A stretch of DNA of 16,343 nucleotides, taken from positions 1-16,343 of the forward strand of contig JACMKY010000600.1 of the NCBI GenBank assembly GCA_014379925.1. Reading direction: 5' to 3'. Shown piece by piece: positions 1 to 6,980 of this stretch. How positions within the stretch are numbered: the first letter of the stretch is position 1; each line of letters opens with the position of its first letter. This DNA comes from Cytophagales bacterium (lineage in GTDB: Bacteria > Bacteroidota > Bacteroidia > Cytophagales > ES-bin-26). Below the pieces are notes generated by a model that worked only from the letters and a program-made list of their open reading frames with translations, was not told where the DNA came from and did no database searches. The position numbers and the translations under genes were made by a program.

Positions 1-1
1 C

Positions 2-343
2 CCGAACGGGCCGCCGGGTGTGGTGCTTTCGGCGGAGCAGTTTATGAGCCGCTGGCGCGCCTGGCTCGATGGGTTGGGTGTCACCCAGCACGGCCTGGCT
101 GCGAAGCACATTGCGGTTTACGAAATCGAAGCCACCTGTTTTGTGGATGCCCTGATAACCAGTTGTCCCGATCAGGAAAACGCATTGCAATGGGGTGGAC
201 AATTCTGGTTTGTCTTTGTCCATCAAGCAGATGCCTGGCGGATCACCAAACTGGACATTGCCCCACTCTGGATCACCGATTCGCCCGAAGCGCCGCCCGT
301 GCTGGCCCACCTGAGGGCGTTGCTGGCTTTGGTTTCCGGTTAG
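2..343 (+). CDS. NTF2/SnoaL-like protein, 3' part only
   Basis: The reading frame is open from the window edge, so the true start lies upstream; 113 residues are visible before the TAG stop. A GTG at position 20 is in frame but has no special support as a start. The C-terminal half has the pattern of a SnoaL-like/NTF2-fold strand region: a hydrophobic strand around ATCFVDALI, then GGQFWFVFVHQADAWRITKL, in which an aromatic strand leads to a turn and a W-x-I-x-x-L strand, ending in APLWITD. NTF2-fold proteins are small alpha+beta cones that act as enzymes such as isomerases and hydrolases, or as binding domains, so the fold alone does not give a function. No catalytic residues can be assigned. 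The family call comes from pattern recognition and is moderate. Confidence 0.5.
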   Translation, partial: PNGPPGVVLSAEQFMSRWRAWLDGLGVTQHGLAAKHIAVYEIEATCFVDALITSCPDQENALQWGGQFWFVFVHQADAWRITKLDIAPLWITDSPEAPPVLAHLRALLALVSG

Positions 344-349
344 TACTGC

Positions 350-373
350 GTTACGGTTGAATTCAAACGTAAC
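350..373. repeat. 24-bp near-perfect palindrome
   Basis: Two 12-bp arms meet at a central GAATTC. The left arm is GTTACGGTTGAA and the right arm is TTCAAACGTAAC, with one mismatched pair. It starts 7 bases after the stop of the NTF2-like gene. As RNA it would fold into a stem of about 10 bp with an AATT loop, but no T-run follows, so it is a weak candidate terminator. It could equally be a protein-binding site. Confidence 0.5.
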
Positions 374-504
374 TTGTTTCCGATTTAATGTCCGGTGGGA
401 ATGGGACCCGAATGTCGTGGCACGGTTGACGAAACTTTGCGTACCACAACATCCAGGTCGCATTTTGGGGTCCAATGGAAGCTGATCGGTTTGCCAGTTA
501 CGAA

Positions 505-550
505 GCCGATTGCGGGACCGACTACGGGACCGATTACGGGACCGATGCGG
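505..550. repeat. 12-bp tandem repeat, about 3.8 copies
   Basis: Units are GCCGATTGCGGG (505-516), ACCGACTACGGG (517-528), ACCGATTACGGG (529-540) and a partial ACCGATGCGG (541-550). The array lies in the spacer between the NTF2-like gene and the inositol oxygenase gene, about 45 bases upstream of the predicted promoter. The unit length is a multiple of three, but the surrounding short frame has only a GTG start and no protein-like character. Confidence 0.7.
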
Positions 551-576
551 TGCGGATTTTCTGTCGTTGCTATCGG

Positions 577-603
577 TTGAAACCAACGGTTTGCCTACCT
601 TTG
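577..603 (+). promoter_or_regulatory. Bacteroidota-type promoter for MIOX
   Basis: TACCTTTG at 596-603 matches the Bacteroidota -7 consensus TAnnTTTG exactly. A TTG at 577-579 is the nearest -33 candidate, though the spacer is somewhat short at 16 bases. Transcription would begin near 610, leaving a leader of about 20 bases before the ATG at 630. The leader is A-rich and has no Shine-Dalgarno site. Confidence 0.5.
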
Positions 604-629
604 TCCAACGCCCGTTAACCAAATAAACC

Positions 630-1532
630 ATGGAAAAACGCACCCCGCTCACCGAAAAGGAAACCGCCCCCCTCCGAAGCCTCGACGAATGGGAAGAGGA
701 TTTGCTCTACCGCTACCCGGAGGCGGACATCGCCGGTTCCGAACCGGGCCAGCCGGCCAAGGCCAAGGACGCTTACCGTGACTACGACAATCCGGGCCGC
801 GACACGGTGCGGGAGTTTTACCGCCTCAACCACCAGTACCAAACTTACGACTTCGTGCGGGCCAAGGAGCGGGAGTTCCTTCGGTTCGACAAGCGCGAAA
901 TGCCGGTCTGGGGAGCGCTCGAATACCTGAATACCCTCGTGGATGATTCCGATCCCGATACGGACCTCGACCAGTTGCAACACCTGATGCAAACCTCCGA
1001 GGCCATCCGCGCCGACGGACACCCCGACTGGTTCGTACTGACGGGATTCCTGCACGACCTGGGGAAGGTGCTTTGCCTGTTTGGCGAACCCCAGTGGGCC
1101 GTGGTAGGCGATACCTTTCCGGTGGGTTGCGGTTTTTCGGACCGGGTCGTCTACCCCGAGTTTTTTGCCAGCAACCCCGACGCGCAGCACGAAACCTACC
1201 GCACGCCCTACGGCGTGTACGCGCCCAATTGCGGATTGCGCAACGTTCACCTGTCGTGGGGCCACGACGAGTACCTGTACCAACTTACGAAGGATCACCT
1301 GCCGGAGCCAGCCTTGTACATGATCCGTTACCACTCGTTTTACGCCCAGCACCGCGAGAACGCCTACGATCACCTGATGGATGACCACGACCGCGCAATG
1401 TTCGCCTGGGTGCGGAAGTTCAACCCCTACGACCTGTATTCCAAAAGCCCCAAGCCGCCGGTGGTAGCGGAATTGAAGCCCTACTACGAAGACCTGATTG
1501 CCAAGTACCTGCCCGCCACGTTGAAGCTGTAA
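630..1532 (+). CDS. inositol oxygenase (MIOX)
   Basis: The 300-residue protein matches myo-inositol oxygenase (EC 1.13.99.1), a cytosolic mixed-valent di-iron enzyme of the HD-domain fold. It uses O2 to cleave myo-inositol to D-glucuronate. Landmarks are REFYRLNHQYQTYDFV (61-76), LMQTSEAIRADGHPDWF (119-135), FLHDLGKV (140-147), WAVVGDTFPVGC (156-167) and LSWGHDEYLY (208-217). The expected iron ligands all appear, with spacing close to the mouse enzyme: H118, H142, D143, H212, H235 and D268. Length is normal for the family and the ATG at 630 gives the expected N-terminus. The gene is preceded by its own promoter and followed by a hairpin plus T-run, so it is probably monocistronic. No inositol transporter, uronate isomerase or other glucuronate gene is adjacent, so its pathway partners must lie elsewhere. 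Confidence 0.96.
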   Translation: MEKRTPLTEKETAPLRSLDEWEEDLLYRYPEADIAGSEPGQPAKAKDAYRDYDNPGRDTVREFYRLNHQYQTYDFVRAKEREFLRFDKREMPVWGALEYLNTLVDDSDPDTDLDQLQHLMQTSEAIRADGHPDWFVLTGFLHDLGKVLCLFGEPQWAVVGDTFPVGCGFSDRVVYPEFFASNPDAQHETYRTPYGVYAPNCGLRNVHLSWGHDEYLYQLTKDHLPEPALYMIRYHSFYAQHRENAYDHLMDDHDRAMFAWVRKFNPYDLYSKSPKPPVVAELKPYYEDLIAKYLPATLKL

Positions 1533-1580
1533 CCAATACCGCGCATCAAGGATTGGCAACCAGAACGTTGGAACAGCGCC

Positions 1581-1627
1581 GAACCACCCTCAAATCCCCT
1601 AAATGGGGTTGGGGGGTTCCTTTTTTT
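1581..1627 (+). terminator. stem-loop terminator after MIOX
   Basis: Arms GAACCACCC (1581-1589) and GGGGGGTTC (1611-1619) pair with one mismatch. Inside them CCCC (1596-1599) and GGGG (1605-1608) form a second short stem. Seven T residues follow at 1621-1627. The T-run lies only on the plus-strand side, so it suits transcription leaving MIOX and not the converging minus-strand gene. The C-run/G-run core resembles a repetitive motif common in Cytophagales intergenic DNA (from memory). Confidence 0.55.
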
Positions 1628-1642
1628 AACCCTCGATTCACA

Positions 1643-3118
1643 TCAATACCGCGTCCCGGCCCCGCCGCCACCGAAATCCCCGCCGCCGAATTGGGTGCCT
1701 TGGTCCGGCGGGGTGGGCAGCCGGTTGCTGAACGTCTGAGCCAGCAACCCGGCTTCGGCATTCCGGATTTCGTCGGACGGGTCGTCTTCGTCGGCGCGGT
1801 AGGTCAGCCGGTAGCGTTTTTCCACCGCCGGCTTTTGCAGCAAACGAATGGAAAGGTAGGCCAGTCCAATCAGCAGGGTCCCCACGGCCGTTGCGGCGAT
1901 GGCCGACGAAGGCGGGGGAAAGTACCGGACGTAGGTGAGTGCGGCCAGGACCAGGGTCAGCATGCCAGCCCACAACACCGGGCGACTACGCCGGCGAAGG
2001 GCCGCGATCAGGTAAAGAAGTGGTACCAAAAACGTGTACCCCAGGAAAAAACCCGCCAACGGCACGTTCGCCGCGGCCCGTTCCCGTTCGGCCAGCCGAA
2101 TCGTGTTGATGTCGCGGTAAAGCAGCGTTTCCCGCCTCCGGTAATTTGCTTCGATGCGTTGTTGGTTGGCGTCGATTCGGGCCTGGTTTTGCGACCCGCG
2201 CAACGAGTCCGCCCGGAGGCCATCGTTTTCGGTTTGCAGCCGTCCGATCTCCGCGTAGTACGCTTCCCGTCGTTGCTCAATCGCCTCGATTTCCGGGTTG
2301 CTGAACTGCCGGTAATCCGTGGTGTCGTTGAGGGCGGCGTGGCCTTCGCGCACCGTGAAATAATTGCCGCTCAGGTAAAAAGTTAGCAAAGCCAGCAACT
2401 CCACCGTCCATAGGCACCCTGCCCAGTACCGGAAGGGCTGACCTTCCCCAGCCCCCCCTTCGTAGGAAGGAGCAGTCCGGTTGGTATTCCCGCCTCTTTT
2501 TGCCATCCCGTACAGCCCCGCCGACACGGCCATTCCCACGAAAGGCAGCAGCCACCTCCCCCACCCGAACCGGATACCGAAAAGAACTACCACCGTCAGC
2601 AAGCAGGCGTAGGCCAAAGCCGTCACCAGGCGGTCGGCGTAGCGGATGGCACCGGCGATCAGGATGGGCAGGGCCAGCAGGCAATACCAACGGACATTTT
2701 CCCCCCACGCGTCCCAAAAGAGGCTGGCCAGACCACCGATTCCCAGCGCGAGCGTAAAATACAGCAGGGCATCATCGATCCCACTCCGGTAGTGGTGTTT
2801 CCGACGGATGAAATACTCCAGTGCGCCTCCCGTGCCCACCCCGTAGAGTAGGTACAGGACGCCGAATGCCGCCGAACCACCGGAGTCCAGCAGCGGGTGA
2901 ACGAACAAGGAAGCCAGGCCCGTTGCGCAGAGCGTAAAGAAAGCCGTGAACCCGAACAGTCCCACCCGCACGAACCCGTTGGGCGTAAAGAAAGGCGCCG
3001 GGTAACGCGCCTCGATCTGCCGCAGTTGTTCCTCAGTCAGCCAGTTTTTGCGCCGCCACCAACCGGCGAGCCGCCTTACCGCCAAGGCATCCAGCCACGC
3101 GGGATTGTACGCTTTCAT
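1643..3118 (-). CDS. polytopic membrane protein with coiled coil and Gly-rich tail
   Basis: I do not recognise a named family with certainty. From the ATG at 3118 (MKAYNPAWLDALAVRR) the product has 491 residues. An upstream in-frame ATG at 3190 would add 24 residues translated from an inverted repeat, so the internal start is preferred. The N-terminus (about 1-45) is a soluble helical segment with WLTEEQLRQIEARYP, like the start of DUF2157/DUF4401-type proteins. About ten hydrophobic helices follow (roughly 50-73, 83-103, 117-135, 146-160, 165-182, 188-205, 232-250, 352-373, 381-396, 405-425). Between helices 7 and 8, residues 274-345 form a charged Glu/Arg/Gln-rich coiled coil. The C-terminus ends in a Gly-rich FGGGDFGGGG tail. 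Residues about 208-227 look like a repeat-derived insertion. It lies downstream of the DUF2157-like gene on the same strand, probably in one operon. Confidence 0.75.
   Translation of the reverse strand: MKAYNPAWLDALAVRRLAGWWRRKNWLTEEQLRQIEARYPAPFFTPNGFVRVGLFGFTAFFTLCATGLASLFVHPLLDSGGSAAFGVLYLLYGVGTGGALEYFIRRKHHYRSGIDDALLYFTLALGIGGLASLFWDAWGENVRWYCLLALPILIAGAIRYADRLVTALAYACLLTVVVLFGIRFGWGRWLLPFVGMAVSAGLYGMAKRGGNTNRTAPSYEGGAGEGQPFRYWAGCLWTVELLALLTFYLSGNYFTVREGHAALNDTTDYRQFSNPEIEAIEQRREAYYAEIGRLQTENDGLRADSLRGSQNQARIDANQQRIEANYRRRETLLYRDINTIRLAERERAAANVPLAGFFLGYTFLVPLLYLIAALRRRSRPVLWAGMLTLVLAALTYVRYFPPPSSAIAATAVGTLLIGLAYLSIRLLQKPAVEKRYRLTYRADEDDPSDEIRNAEAGLLAQTFSNRLPTPPDQGTQFGGGDFGGGGAGTRY
2441..2474. 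repeat. hairpin repeat inserted in frame in membrane-protein gene
   Basis: CCTTC (2457-2461) and GAAGG (2466-2470) form a 5-bp stem around GTAG, flanked by a C-run and CCTTCCCC at 2443-2450. Read on the minus strand it encodes the TAPSYEGGAGEG stretch (residues 215-226 of the membrane protein), a hydrophilic loop between two membrane helices. From memory, near-identical peptides (PSYEGGAGE or PTKGGAGE) recur in unrelated Bacteroidota proteins where a short palindromic repeat has entered a gene without breaking the frame. Confidence 0.45.
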
Positions 3119-3238
3119 AAGCCGTAAGTTATTAATTCGCAAGTTACTAGGTCGCAAATAGCCTTGTTGCATCGCAACCACGTAGGTCATCAGCAGTGCG
3201 AAGCATCATTTTATGACTCACGGCTTGCTGACTTATGA
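3115..3238. repeat. imperfect inverted repeat spanning the gene junction
   Basis: The left arm TCATAAGCCGTAAGTTAT (3115-3132) is repeated inversely at 3213-3238. The reverse complement of the right arm starts TCATAAG, carries an extra 8 bases, then continues CCGTGAGTCAT, so the arms differ by the insertion and two substitutions. The left arm contains the start codon of the 491-residue membrane protein. The right arm encodes the last residues of the DUF2157-like protein (SHKSASRES) and lies beside its stop. The 80 bases between arms encode nothing convincing. Confidence 0.6.
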
Positions 3239-4170
3239 CTGTTCAGCAAAAAGTAGATCACCCCGCCGCAGGACAGGACCAAGTAGAACAAAGCAACGTA
3301 AAAATTGTCGGCAATGCCCGACCGGAATACCAAGTAGGTGACCCCGGCGTAACCGTACAGCACCGCCATCAGCAGGAAAAAGAAAGAATGTTCGCGCCGG
3401 GCGTAGGCGATGAAGCCAAAGACCAGGCCCGCCAGCAGCGCGGCGTAGAGCGGGCGTTGGTCATCGCGGGTGAACAGGCCAGCCAGCGTGGCCACCAACA
3501 GCAGGTTGCCTCCGAAGCTCAGGTAGGTAAACGTGAAGTGCTTTTTGATTCCCCGGCGGGACTGGTAGCGGCCGACCGCCACCAGTCCCGCCCCGAGGGC
3601 GAGGGCTGTGTAGAGGAGCGAAGGTACCGCAAAATCGTTTTTGGTCAGCGCGTCCAGGGGGGTGATGGCCACGCCCGCCCACGCAGCCAGGGCCGTCAGA
3701 GCCAGGGAAAGCACGCCCCGGTGGTCGAAGTAGTAAGCCAAGCCCAAAAACAGCACTGCCGGGATGAAGGCAGCCAAGCCGTGGCGCGGGCCGAAAAAAC
3801 GGTATTGCGCCTGCAGGTATCCCTCCAGGACCAGGAAGGAGAGGCAGCCCAGCAGCAACGCGTACGCCGCCAATGGCGTACGCGGCTCGACCGGCGTGAC
3901 GGAAAAAGCGGGTTGGTTTCGATAAGCGTAATAAAAACCGGCAAAAGTAACCCCCACCAAGAGGCCGATTACCGCCTGGTGACCGATGGTGGCCAGGTTT
4001 TGGTAAATCAACCCGCCCAGCCCGGCGCTCAACAACAAAACCCCCGCGTACAGCACTGCTTGCAACTCTCCATTCAACGAAAAGGGTTTGGCCGCCGCCG
4101 CCCGCGTGAAATACCGGTGCTGTTCGGCGCTGATCAAACCCCGTCGAAGTAACTCATCGAGTAGTGGCAT
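3211..4170 (-). CDS. DUF2157-like multi-pass membrane protein
   Basis: The product has 319 residues. The N-terminus (MPLLDELLRRGLISAEQHRYF) fits the short helical head of DUF2157 proteins, where a 'GLIS..Q' motif precedes the membrane domain. Roughly nine to ten hydrophobic segments follow (about 35-58, 64-82, 100-118, 132-147, 152-168, 183-200, 215-232, 241-256, 262-282, 289-308), so it is an inner-membrane protein. DUF2157 proteins have no established biochemical role, and no catalytic motif is visible here. The C-terminus SHKSASRES comes from the right arm of an inverted repeat, so the native end has probably been replaced or extended. The gene is first in a two-gene minus-strand unit with the 491-residue membrane protein, 92 bases apart, and is divergent from the AAA+ gene. 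Confidence 0.72.
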   Translation of the reverse strand: MPLLDELLRRGLISAEQHRYFTRAAAAKPFSLNGELQAVLYAGVLLLSAGLGGLIYQNLATIGHQAVIGLLVGVTFAGFYYAYRNQPAFSVTPVEPRTPLAAYALLLGCLSFLVLEGYLQAQYRFFGPRHGLAAFIPAVLFLGLAYYFDHRGVLSLALTALAAWAGVAITPLDALTKNDFAVPSLLYTALALGAGLVAVGRYQSRRGIKKHFTFTYLSFGGNLLLVATLAGLFTRDDQRPLYAALLAGLVFGFIAYARREHSFFFLLMAVLYGYAGVTYLVFRSGIADNFYVALFYLVLSCGGVIYFLLNSHKSASRES

Positions 4171-4310
4171 CGGTATGGGCAGGGAAGGGTTTTCAGGAAA
4201 TATGGCACAAATATTGAATTAATACGAAATGATTTTGAAAAATTACATCGGTCCCCAACAATGTACGGCGCTTCGCTGGCGCACCCGATCTGAGCGGAAG
4301 GCTTTTTCGT

Positions 4311-4318
4311 TACATTTA
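4311..4318 (+). promoter_or_regulatory. possible -7 element for the AAA+ gene
   Basis: TACATTTA matches TAnnTTTG at seven of eight positions and lies 28 bases upstream of the ATG at 4347. No clear TTG -33 element was found at the usual distance, so the call is weak. Confidence 0.3.
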
Positions 4319-4325
4319 CCATTGC

Positions 4326-4358
4326 CAAATATAGTGTTCCAGATATATGAAGGACAAA
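4326..4358 (-). promoter_or_regulatory. candidate divergent promoter for the DUF2157-like gene
   Basis: Read on the minus strand, TTTG (4355-4358) and TATATTTG (4326-4333) match the Bacteroidota -33 and -7 elements exactly, with a 21-base spacer. Transcription would start near 4319 and give a leader of about 148 bases before the DUF2157-like start codon at 4170. The -33 element lies inside the first codons of the AAA+ gene, so the two transcription units would interfere. A weaker -7 match (AATATTTG, 4208-4215) lies closer to that gene. Confidence 0.35.
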
Positions 4359-6959
4359 AAATTTAAATTCAAGGACCTGCGGGTGTACGGCTCCGCGGAG
4401 TGGCTGGCCGACGGGAAGAAAGTATACCGGCAGGTATTCGACCGAAGTGAAACCACTTACGTTCATTGCGAGCTGTCTTTTTACAACAAGCTCTTCGACG
4501 AGGAAGACTGGAACGCTTACTTGCGGGTGCGCTGCGTGAAACTGCACGCCGACGGCACCCAGACCGAGGTCTGCGTGTTGGACGAGAACAAGACGGTGAG
4601 CAAGGATGAAAACGTGTTCACCTCTTTCGGCGGCTGGGGAGCCAAGAAGCCGGGCTCTTTCTGGAAAAAGGGCACCTACCAGTGGGAGGCCTACATCGAC
4701 ACCGAACTGGTGGGTACGCAGGCTTTCCACATTGAAGAGGTGGGATTGGTTACCAAGGAAGGCAACCCCTATTTCAACATCAAGTCCATCCGGTTGTTCG
4801 AAAGCCCGGGGCAGCCCCTGCCGGTGGAGCAGCGCAAGTACTACACCCAATTTCAGGCCGACAAGACCAAGTACATCTGGCTCGAACTCACGCTCGAAAA
4901 CCTGGTGCCCAAGCCCTGGCACTGCGAAACAACCGTTAATTTCTTCAACAGTACCAAGCACTTCGTGGGTACGCACACCCAAGTCCAACCGGTGGACGTT
5001 ACCACTGCCAAGGAAGACGTGGTGATCACCCTGGGCTGGGGTTCGGACCGGGCAGGAACCTGGCACAAAAACCATTACACGGCCGAGTTGATTTTCATGA
5101 ACCAGCTCCTGGCCACGGTTCTCTTCGAGGTGGGTACGGAATTCACCGAAGGCGAAAACCGCATCGGCACCAGCCCCGCCACGGCGTTGCCGTTCGTGAC
5201 GCAGCCGGGCAGCCCGCTGGAAGAAGAAAATCTCGAGGAAGTGATGGCCGACCTGAACGGCATGATCGGCCTGGAAAACGTGAAGGAGCAATTGGCTGAC
5301 TATACCAACTACCTCAAATTCATTCGCCTGCGAATGGCGCAGGGCTTTGAGGAAAATCAGCGGATTAACCTGCACACCGTTTTCACGGGCAATCCGGGTA
5401 CGGGAAAAACGACCGTTGCCAAGTATTTGGGCAAGATCTACCAGAAGATGGGCTTGCTTTCCAAGGGCAAGGTGACCGAAGTGGGCCGCGCCGAACTGGT
5501 GGGTGAGTTCATCGGGCAAACGGCCCCCAAGGCCAAGGACGTCATCGAACGGGCCCGGGGCGGCGTGCTGCTGATCGACGAAGCCTACTCGCTGGCGCGT
5601 TCGCAACAGGACAGCAAGGATTTCGGCAAGGAAGTGATCGAAGTGCTCATCAAGGAGATGTCCGACGGTCCCGGCGACATTGCCATCGTGGTGGTGGGCT
5701 ACCCCAAGGAAATGCAGACGTTCCTCAATTCCAACCCCGGCCTGAAATCCCGCTTCAACCAGTATTTCGACTTTCCCGATTACCTGCCGCAGGAGTTGAT
5801 GCAGATTGCCGACAGTGCCGCCCGCAAGAAGCGGGTCCAGTTCAGTCCGGAAGCGTCTATCCTGCTGTACCGCAGACTCACCGAGGCATTCCGCAACCGT
5901 GACCGGACCTTCGGCAACGCGCGTACCGTCTACGCACTGGTGGAGGAGGCCAAGATGAACCTGGGGTTGCGGGTAATGAAATCCCTCGATCCCAATACCC
6001 ACACGCCCGAACAGTTGCAGTTGATCGACCCGGCAGACGTCGACAAGATCTACGCCAAGAAAGTCCTCCGCAAGCCCGACATCAAGACCGACCCGTTGTT
6101 GCTCGAAGAAGCGATGGCCGAGCTGGACGCCCTGGTTGGGTTGGACCAGGTGAAAACCGAAGCCCTCGAACTCATCCGGCTGGTGAAATACTACAACGAA
6201 ACCGGCCGGGATGTTCTGAACAAGTTCTCCCTGCACACCGTGTTTACGGGCAACCCCGGTACGGGAAAGACAACCGTCGCCCGCATCCTTGCCAAGGTGT
6301 TCAAGGCCCTGGGCATCCTCGAACGCGGCCACCTGGTGGAGTGCGACCGGCAGGGCCTCGTAGCGGGCTACGTCGGGCAGACGGCCATCAAGACCCGCGA
6401 AGTCATTGACGAAGCGGAGGGTGGCGTTTTGTTCATCGACGAGGCGTACGCGCTGGCTTCCGGGGGCGGCAACGATTTCGGCAACGAAGCCATCGAAACG
6501 CTGCTCAAACAGATGGAAGACCGCCGGGGACAGTTCATCGTGATCGTGGCGGGCTACACCGACCGGATGAACGAATTCCTGAAAGCCAATCCCGGCCTGC
6601 AATCGCGCTTCGACCGTACCCTCAACTTCGAGGATTACAGCACCGTGCAGCTGTGCCAGATCGGCCTGATGATGCTGGCCGAGGAAAACCTGGTTCCCGA
6701 TGCCCGCGCCGCTGCGCACCTGAGCCGCTACCTGACGGGGCTCTACGAGCTGCGCGACAAGTACTTCGGCAACGCCCGCTCGGTACGCCAGGTAATCCGA
6801 GAGGCCGTCAAGAAGCAACACCTGCGCATGGCACTGTTGTCGAGCGACGAACGGACGCCGGAGGCCATGCAAACGCTTGCCTACGAAGACGTGGCGGATT
6901 TCCAGTTGAGCAACCTCGGCAAAGGAAACGGGATCGGCTTCCGGCTGACGGCCAAGTAG
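4347..6959 (+). CDS. tandem AAA+ ATPase (CbbX/SpoVK type) with duplicated N-terminal module
   Basis: The 870-residue soluble protein has two AAA+ modules of the CbbX/SpoVK clade. Module 1 (about 298-545) has Walker A GNPGTGKTT (348-356), pore loop GEFIGQT (386-392, aromatic F388), Walker B VLLIDEA (407-413), candidate Arg finger R469 in LKSRF and sensor-2-like R526 in FGNAR. Module 2 (about 584-825) repeats this: Walker A 635-643, pore loop AGYVGQT (673-679, aromatic Y675), Walker B VLFIDEA (694-700), R754 in LQSRF and R811 in FGNAR. Both modules look catalytically intact. The N-terminal 265 residues hold two diverged copies of a probably beta-rich module (about 5-134 and 142-265), sharing GWG...G.W...Y..E and a final F.(I/V)E.G. 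CbbX remodels Rubisco; no Rubisco is present here, so the client is unknown. A ring-forming remodelling ATPase is the best inference. A strong terminator follows. Confidence 0.9.
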   Translation: MKDKKFKFKDLRVYGSAEWLADGKKVYRQVFDRSETTYVHCELSFYNKLFDEEDWNAYLRVRCVKLHADGTQTEVCVLDENKTVSKDENVFTSFGGWGAKKPGSFWKKGTYQWEAYIDTELVGTQAFHIEEVGLVTKEGNPYFNIKSIRLFESPGQPLPVEQRKYYTQFQADKTKYIWLELTLENLVPKPWHCETTVNFFNSTKHFVGTHTQVQPVDVTTAKEDVVITLGWGSDRAGTWHKNHYTAELIFMNQLLATVLFEVGTEFTEGENRIGTSPATALPFVTQPGSPLEEENLEEVMADLNGMIGLENVKEQLADYTNYLKFIRLRMAQGFEENQRINLHTVFTGNPGTGKTTVAKYLGKIYQKMGLLSKGKVTEVGRAELVGEFIGQTAPKAKDVIERARGGVLLIDEAYSLARSQQDSKDFGKEVIEVLIKEMSDGPGDIAIVVVGYPKEMQTFLNSNPGLKSRFNQYFDFPDYLPQELMQIADSAARKKRVQFSPEASILLYRRLTEAFRNRDRTFGNARTVYALVEEAKMNLGLRVMKSLDPNTHTPEQLQLIDPADVDKIYAKKVLRKPDIKTDPLLLEEAMAELDALVGLDQVKTEALELIRLVKYYNETGRDVLNKFSLHTVFTGNPGTGKTTVARILAKVFKALGILERGHLVECDRQGLVAGYVGQTAIKTREVIDEAEGGVLFIDEAYALASGGGNDFGNEAIETLLKQMEDRRGQFIVIVAGYTDRMNEFLKANPGLQSRFDRTLNFEDYSTVQLCQIGLMMLAEENLVPDARAAAHLSRYLTGLYELRDKYFGNARSVRQVIREAVKKQHLRMALLSSDERTPEAMQTLAYEDVADFQLSNLGKGNGIGFRLTAK

Positions 6960-6980
6960 CCAACCGGTCGGTTCCCCCGG

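Noticed and set aside
505..550. CRISPR-like array
   Set aside because: The units are contiguous 12-base tandem repeats without spacers, and no cas gene is present.
395..580. 61-codon frame containing the 12-bp repeat as Gly-Pro-Thr units
   Set aside because: It begins with GTG, has no ribosome site or family resemblance, and lies in a spacer with palindrome and repeat structure.
615..1559. 314-codon minus-strand frame opposite MIOX
   Set aside because: Shadow of the inositol oxygenase codons with no recognisable motif.
1553..2386. 277-codon plus-strand frame, and a 305-codon frame at 3235-4152
   Set aside because: Both are Arg/Gln/Pro-rich antisense shadows of the two membrane-protein genes, which have clear alternating hydrophobic helices.
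3119..3190. 24-codon N-terminal extension of the 491-residue membrane protein
   Set aside because: The extension is translated from the inverted-repeat region and contains NLRINNLRL-like repeat peptide. The internal ATG at 3118 gives a normal family-like start.
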